47,774 nt of DNA, from contig NZ_JODC01000035.1 in NCBI RefSeq assembly GCF_000720765.1, forward strand, positions 1 to 47,774. The letters run 5' to 3'. A program made the position numbers and the translations under genes. Every line of letters starts with the position of its first letter. Within the stretch, counting starts at the first letter, position 1. The notes beneath the pieces were generated by a model. The model was given only the letters and a program-made list of their open reading frames with translations. It had not been told where the DNA came from and ran no database searches. Shown here one piece after another: positions 43,296 through 47,774 of this stretch. The DNA comes from Streptomyces sp. NRRL S-646. GTDB lineage: Bacteria > Actinomycetota > Actinomycetes > Streptomycetales > Streptomycetaceae.

Positions 43296-45296
43296 TCACT
43301 TCACCTGGATCCACCTAGCCTCGGACGGCGTTCCCTGCGCGTCCGTGACGAACAGCATGTACCAGCCGGGCGGCACCAGGGCCCGGTCGTCCGGTACGGC
43401 GACCGTCACCGAGTGCGCGTCCTTGGTCAGGCCGAGCTCGATGGAGCGCTGCTCGACGTCGGTGGTGTGGGTGACCGCGCTGGGCCGCATGAGCCGGGCC
43501 TTCGCCACCCGTTCGGGGTGGTCGGTGCGGTAGGTCGCGCGGCGGTCCTTGCCGAGCTCTTGCGGGCCGCCCTCCAGTGCGGGGCGGTTCTTGCCGTTGC
43601 GGTGCAGCGCGGGCGGTGTGAAGACCTCCATGCGCTGCTCGAAGTGGCCGAGCTTGGTGTTCTGCTGGTCGTCGAAGAGCGGGTCGGAACCGAAGGTGGC
43701 GACCCGGCCGTCGGGCAGCAGCAGGGCCTCGGAGTGGTAGTTGCGGCCGACGGTGGGCGCGGCCGCCTCGTGGAAGGCATTGCTCTTCGGGTCGTAGAAC
43801 TGGGCCTTGAAGATGTTGCTGGCGCTGCGGCCGCGGTAGTCCTCGGAGCCGTTGGTGGTGAACACCGAGTCGTCCGGCATGATCACGCTGTTCAGGTACC
43901 GCGTGCCCTGGGGGAGGTCGGGCCCGTCCTTGAAGACCGGGTTGTCCTGCTTCAGATCGACGACGGCCGTGCGCGGGGTCGACCTCCTGGACTCGCCGAC
44001 GCCTCCGCCGCCCAGAATCATCACCTTCTGGTCCTGCGCGGGCGGCAGCAGCAGGGAGGAGGAGGTCTCCGTCTCGTCGGGGTCGCGCAGCCCCGGCACC
44101 TTCCGGAAGGTGTTGGTCCTCAGGTCCCACAGTCCCGGTTCCCGCCCCTGGTCGGCGGGCCCGTAACCGGCGTTGGAGGACGTGTAGAAGAGCTTGCCGC
44201 CCTTGGTCAGGAAGAGTGCGGGGTACGTGGGGAAGTACCGCTTCGGGCCGGGCGACCACTTCTTGGTCCTCGGGTCGTAGATCTCGTTGTCCCCGGGGTC
44301 GATCATGCCGACGTCGTCCAGTCCGGAGACCGCGAGCACCCGCCCGTCGTCGAGTCCGACCAGCGTCGGATACCAGCGGGCCTTCTGCATCGGGTCGACG
44401 GGCACGTACCGCTCGGCCACGGGATCGAACTCGTAGGCGGCCCGGATCCCCTGGAAGTCCTGCTTGTCGAGGGTGATCTTCTCGCTCAGCCCGTAGGTGT
44501 TGGCCGCGTCCTTGCCGGTCAGCCCGACGATGTCGTACTGCGCCTGCTGCTCGGTCACGGACATCGGACCGGCGTCGACGGCCTCGACGAAGACGCGGGC
44601 CTCGCCCGCCACCACCGGCGCCGGGGCCGGGGCCTGCCCGGGCCGCACCGCGCCGACGGCGCCGGCCGGCCCGGCTGCGGGCTTGGCCTTAGGGACGGTG
44701 ACGTCGAACCTGCTGACGTACTCGACGCCCGCGGGCGAGCGGAAGCGGGTGCCCTTCTTCAGGAAGACCGCCTTGAGTGGGTTCTCGTTCTTGATCCGCA
44801 TACCGCCGCCGGCCCGTTTGACCTCGCCGTCGAGCAGTTCGTAGCGGGCCGTGCCGCCGGCCACGAGGAGCCGCCCGTCCGGGAGTTGGGTGTGGCCGGA
44901 GCAGAAGAAGTCGGCGGGGGTGGGGATCTTCTTGAAAGTGTTCGCCTTCGGGTCCCACAGGACCGTGTCGAAGGACCCGGCATTGAATTTCTTCTGCTCG
45001 TTGCCCGACCCGGCGACGATCAGCACCTTGCCGGTGTGCAGGAGCGCCGCATGGATGGCGTTGGTGCGGTACTTCGCGGGGATGTCGACCCGCCGCCAGG
45101 AGCCGTACTTCGCCTGGTACTCGGGCTGGGCGATCTTGTACTCGTGGTACTCCTCGCCGGCGAACTCGACCGCGGCAGGGGCGTTGAGCCCGGCCAGGAC
45201 CATGATGCCCCCGACCCCGAGAACGGTCCTCCTGGTTGTCCTGGTCGTCTTGTTCCTGGAGCTCTTCCGGTACTTGTTCTCAGCGTTCCGGGCCAT
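43296..45296 (-). CDS. glxA: GlxA copper-radical (galactose oxidase-like) oxidase
   Basis: A 666-residue membrane-associated oxidase. A basic N-terminus with a hydrophobic segment (RRTVLGVGGIMVLAGLNAPA) exports or anchors it. The seven-blade kelch barrel shows repeated GxVLxxGG-type turns. Likely active-site residues are Cys132 (FFCSGHTQL) and Tyr309 (ARWYPTLVGLDDGRVL) for the Cys-Tyr radical cofactor, Tyr520/His521 (RNYHSEALLLPDGRV), and the His of AVTHTTDVEQRSIEL as copper ligands. The C-terminal Ig-like domain ends GWYMLFVTDAQGTPSEARWI. An Ala/Pro-rich insertion (about 205-230) is unusual. ATG at 45296 lies 4 bp after the cslA stop, with GGAGG inside the cslA end. In S. lividans GlxA is required with CslA for pellet and aerial growth. 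Confidence 0.95.
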   Translation of the reverse strand: MARNAENKYRKSSRNKTTRTTRRTVLGVGGIMVLAGLNAPAAVEFAGEEYHEYKIAQPEYQAKYGSWRRVDIPAKYRTNAIHAALLHTGKVLIVAGSGNEQKKFNAGSFDTVLWDPKANTFKKIPTPADFFCSGHTQLPDGRLLVAGGTARYELLDGEVKRAGGGMRIKNENPLKAVFLKKGTRFRSPAGVEYVSRFDVTVPKAKPAAGPAGAVGAVRPGQAPAPAPVVAGEARVFVEAVDAGPMSVTEQQAQYDIVGLTGKDAANTYGLSEKITLDKQDFQGIRAAYEFDPVAERYVPVDPMQKARWYPTLVGLDDGRVLAVSGLDDVGMIDPGDNEIYDPRTKKWSPGPKRYFPTYPALFLTKGGKLFYTSSNAGYGPADQGREPGLWDLRTNTFRKVPGLRDPDETETSSSLLLPPAQDQKVMILGGGGVGESRRSTPRTAVVDLKQDNPVFKDGPDLPQGTRYLNSVIMPDDSVFTTNGSEDYRGRSASNIFKAQFYDPKSNAFHEAAAPTVGRNYHSEALLLPDGRVATFGSDPLFDDQQNTKLGHFEQRMEVFTPPALHRNGKNRPALEGGPQELGKDRRATYRTDHPERVAKARLMRPSAVTHTTDVEQRSIELGLTKDAHSVTVAVPDDRALVPPGWYMLFVTDAQGTPSEARWIQVK

Positions 45297-45300
45297 GGCG

Positions 45301-47100
45301 CTAGCTGCCTCCTGTCGTGGTTCCGGAGACCGTGGAGCCCGCGCCGCTGGTGGCGAGGGCGGGCTCCGTGCCGTCGACGGCACGAGTGGTCCGATGCGGT
45401 GCCTGCCGCTCCCGCCGCTCCTTGAGGAGCGTGGAGCACCACACCGCGACCGGCGCGAGGGCGATGGCCATGGCCAGGACCGCCCAGGTGCGCATGGCCG
45501 CATGGGTGTGGTCCAGGACCACCGAGGCGGCCAGCGAGGCCGCGAGGAGGATCGCCCAGAAGAGGTGGATACGGAAGGTGAGCAGCCGGTCGGCACTGGC
45601 GTCCGCGCCCTTGGGGGTCACGACGAACCTGCTGGGCCGGCGGACGAGCGCCTCACCGAAGGACTTGAGGTAGATCGGGGCGGCCAGGGCCGACATGGCC
45701 ATGCCGGCGAGACCGCCGGACCCCTCCGGCTCATGGGGCGAGATGTTGTGCCGCCGGTTCCACAGATACAGCCCGATCTGCAGGGCGGCGGCATCGCTGT
45801 AGAGCATCAGCCACACCGAGGAGGCCACCTGCGTGCCTGACGCCCCGAACCAGAGGAAGAGAACACAACTGAGGATGCCCAGAAACCAGTTGACGGCCGT
45901 CATCGGGTAGTAGACGAGCATCAGGGTGTACGAGAACAGCCGCCCCGGGGGCATCCTGAACAGCGCTCTCCCGTACTGCTTGAACAGCGTCTCGTAGGTC
46001 CCCCGCGACCAGCGCATCTGCTGCGTGAAGAAGTCGGTCCAGGAGGCGGGCCCCTCTCCGACGGCGAGTACGTCCGGTGTGTACACGGACCGCCAGTGGT
46101 TGCCGGTGACGGGATTGCGCCGCTGGTGTATCTCGAACCCGGTGGCCATGTCCTCGGTGATCGAGTCGTACAGCCCGCCTATCTGCTTCACGGCGGCGAT
46201 CCGCACCACATTGTTCGTACCGACGAACATGGGCGAGCGATACCGGTTCCCGGCACGCTGGATCAGCGCATGAAAGAGGAACTGCTGCGACTCGGCGGCT
46301 TTGGTGACGGGATGGTCGGCATAGTTCCCGTACACCTGGGGCCCGACCACGAAGGCGACATCGGGATCCCGGAAGTACCCCATCATCCTTTCGAGGAAGT
46401 TGGGGCGCGGGACGTGGTCCGTGTCGACGGAGGCGAAGAAGTCGTACGCGTCGCCGTGCACGGCGATCCACGCGTTGTAGTTGCCGTGCTTGGTCAGGGC
46501 CTTGTGCACACCGCCGGCCTGATTCCACTCCGCAACGCCGCGCCGGGTGAAGTGCCGGACCCCGAGCTCCGCACACAGGGCCTTCGCCTGCTCGTCGTCG
46601 CCCTCGTCGAGGAGCCATACGTCGAGGACACTGCCGGACCCGGCATGGGTGATCCGGACGGCACCTTCGAGGGTGGCCCGGACCATGGAGAGCGGTTCCT
46701 TGCCCGGGACGTAGGTCGTGAGAAAAGCAACGCGGGTGCCGGCTTCGGGGACGACCGGAACGGGGTCACGGGCCACCAGCGTGGCATGCGCGACGGAGGC
46801 GACATTGACCACCATGAACAGCTCGATGAGCCCGATGGATATGAGCATCGAGACATCGAGCCCGACCAGCCAGCTCTCCCCGCCGTCACGCTCCACCCAG
46901 TGGGTGGGCCAGACGAGGTACACGAGCAGCGTGCCGGTGAGCACCGGGGCAAGGGTCATCAGCAGGACGGCCTGTATTCGGCGCGGCTCACTGGAGAGCA
47001 GCGAGGTGTACTGCACCTGGTACGACGACGCGTCGCTCGGCTCCGTGAGAGGTCCGGCCAGTCGGCTGTGGGTGTCGTATGCGTAGCCCTCCGACTGCAC
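45301..47100 (-). CDS. cslA: CslA cellulose synthase-like glycosyltransferase
   Basis: A 599-residue GT2 enzyme polymerising a beta-glucan across the membrane at hyphal tips. An N-terminal cytosolic tail and two helices (IQAVLLMTLAPVLTGTLLVY; SMLISIGLIELFMVVNVASV) precede the catalytic domain with its four hallmarks: WLLDEGDDEQ, VDTDHVPRPNF, SITEDMATGFEIHQR and QQMRWSRGT. Several C-terminal helices form the channel. GTG at 47100 is preferred because GGAGGG precedes it at 7 bases. The open frame extends much further, to 47547, but the added part is repeat-encoded Gly/Pro/Arg sequence across a promoter region. glxA follows after 4 bp. Confidence 0.95.
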   Translation of the reverse strand: MQSEGYAYDTHSRLAGPLTEPSDASSYQVQYTSLLSSEPRRIQAVLLMTLAPVLTGTLLVYLVWPTHWVERDGGESWLVGLDVSMLISIGLIELFMVVNVASVAHATLVARDPVPVVPEAGTRVAFLTTYVPGKEPLSMVRATLEGAVRITHAGSGSVLDVWLLDEGDDEQAKALCAELGVRHFTRRGVAEWNQAGGVHKALTKHGNYNAWIAVHGDAYDFFASVDTDHVPRPNFLERMMGYFRDPDVAFVVGPQVYGNYADHPVTKAAESQQFLFHALIQRAGNRYRSPMFVGTNNVVRIAAVKQIGGLYDSITEDMATGFEIHQRRNPVTGNHWRSVYTPDVLAVGEGPASWTDFFTQQMRWSRGTYETLFKQYGRALFRMPPGRLFSYTLMLVYYPMTAVNWFLGILSCVLFLWFGASGTQVASSVWLMLYSDAAALQIGLYLWNRRHNISPHEPEGSGGLAGMAMSALAAPIYLKSFGEALVRRPSRFVVTPKGADASADRLLTFRIHLFWAILLAASLAASVVLDHTHAAMRTWAVLAMAIALAPVAVWCSTLLKERRERQAPHRTTRAVDGTEPALATSGAGSTVSGTTTGGS

Positions 47101-47122
47101 GGCGCCCTCCAGTGAGTGAGGT

Positions 47123-47148
47123 GTGATCGGGAGACGAATACCGATCAC
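47123..47148. promoter_or_regulatory. Inverted repeat just upstream of cslA
   Basis: GTGATCGG and CCGATCAC, perfect 8-bp arms with a 10-base spacer, 22 bp before the cslA GTG. It could be an operator over the promoter or a hairpin in the leader next to the ribosome site. Confidence 0.5.
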
Positions 47149-47274
47149 TCCATACAAAAGTGGACTTCCGACCCCATGGCGACCTGGGGGCGTCCAGCCG
47201 GGTGGGCCGAGGGCGCCCCCGGGGACACCACCCACCCGCCCCACCGAAGGAACAACACCCACGGGAAAGGCAAC

Positions 47275-47650
47275 ACCTCCCGCCGAGAAGGGGAGGCTCC
47301 TGCCAGAAGGGCCCCTCCCGCGAGAAGGGGCGCGTCCCGCAGGGAAGGGGCGACTCCCGCCGGGAAGAGGCGCCTCCCGCCGGGAAGGAGAGGCTCCCGC
47401 CAGAAGGGACGCCTCCCGCCAGATGGGAGAAACTCCCGCTGGGAAGGAAGGGCCTCCCTCCAGAAAAGAGCGGCTCTCGCCGGAAGGAGCGACTCCAGCC
47501 AGAAATGGCCGACGCCCGCCAGGAAGCAAGCGACTCCCGCCAGACAACAGCGACTCCCGCCGGAAGCAGCGACTCGCGCCGGACTGGCGCGACTCTCGGC
47601 GGACGGGGGCGACTCTCGGCGGCCTGGGCGACTCCCGCCGACGGGGCGCT
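47275..47650. repeat. Degenerate ~20-bp tandem repeat array upstream of cslA
   Basis: About 18 imperfect units of 18-23 bp with core GCGACTCCCGCCGGAAG; many contain the small palindrome TCCCGCCGGGA. Unit length varies and is not a multiple of three, so coding is unlikely although both strands are open. Units become cleaner (GACTCCCGCC, GACTCTCGGC) toward 47650. The array fills most of the 674-bp gene-free stretch 47101-47774, which otherwise holds the cslA promoter side and a dispersed repeat. Confidence 0.8.
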
Positions 47651-47676
47651 GATCTTCGCCGGTCGCGGATCGATCT

Positions 47677-47774
47677 TTCAGCCCGTCCGGCGTTTGAGGA
47701 CGAGGCCGTTCAGGCCGAACGGGGGCCTGGGGGCAGAGCCCCCAGCGGGGCTCCGGGGCAGCGCCCCGGGACGG
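47677..47774. repeat. Dispersed repeat, second copy (inverted relative to 6.0 kb)
   Basis: TTCAGCCCGTCCGGCGTTTG through GGGGGCAGAGCCCCCAG matches the reverse complement of 6012-6082 with few changes, followed by another GC hairpin (CCGGGGCAGCGCCCCGG) at the window edge. It probably terminates a gene lying beyond the right edge. Confidence 0.75.

Noticed and set aside
42453..45425. 990-codon plus-strand frame spanning the GH6 gene and the antisense of glxA
   Set aside because: It is a shadow of GH6 in another frame and antisense of glxA; both real genes have complete motifs.
47101..47547. N-terminal extension of CslA through the repeat array
   Set aside because: A good ribosome site precedes GTG 47100; the extension is repeat-derived and would cross the promoter region.
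47275..47650. CRISPR array
   Set aside because: Units are contiguous, variable in length and degenerate, with no unique spacers and no cas genes nearby.

Overview
The window is a very GC-rich, gene-dense actinobacterial chromosome segment. Frequent GTG starts, 4-base ATGA/GTGA overlaps, and the gene families present (GlgE pathway, IcmA, CslA/GlxA, DUF6230/DUF6114, DUF5937-ArsR) point to Streptomyces. From memory, most of 1-42 kb follows the gene order of the S. coelicolor SCO54xx region, while the last 5 kb (GH6, glxA, cslA) resembles a locus that lies elsewhere in that species.

Layout. 1-6 kb: glycogen/alpha-glucan genes glgE (3' end), treS (broken), maltokinase and glgB with a Lys/Ala-rich tail. 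6-12 kb: a HelD-type RNA polymerase recycling ATPase, a MerR-thioredoxin pair, truncated Lrp and aldo/keto reductase genes meeting head to head, and an AAA ATPase. 12-18.3 kb: a DUF2127 membrane protein, a small secreted/membrane pair, a C4-dicarboxylate symporter and a divergent CitA/DcuS-type two-component system carrying a degenerate tandem duplication at the kinase/regulator junction. 18.3-22.2 kb: gene remnants, then a sugar ABC importer without its own ATPase. 22.3-29.8 kb: a PPOX/F420-type oxidoreductase, an XRE-like regulator, and pfkA, pta, ackA and pyk, which set flux through lower glycolysis and acetate metabolism. 30-32.7 kb: a three-gene leftward cluster (DUF6230, DUF6114, Ser/Thr-rich surface protein) of unknown function, the best candidate for an undescribed system. 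33-42 kb: CnoX-like thioredoxin-TPR chaperone, TetR regulator, secreted trypsin-like protease, IcmA mutase, a frameshifted hypothetical gene, DUF3817/MarR/MFS operon and a frameshifted ArsR gene. 42-47.8 kb: GH6 hydrolase, GlxA copper-radical oxidase and CslA synthase (hyphal-tip glucan system), then about 0.4 kb of degenerate 20-bp tandem repeats and a dispersed repeat also found, inverted, at 6.0 kb.

A recurring theme is gene breakage: treS has two internal deletions that jointly restore frame, lrp/akr and a TPR/unknown pair are truncated head to head, and three genes carry single-base frameshifts. Either this locus has decayed or the underlying assembly contains deletions and indels; raw reads would decide.
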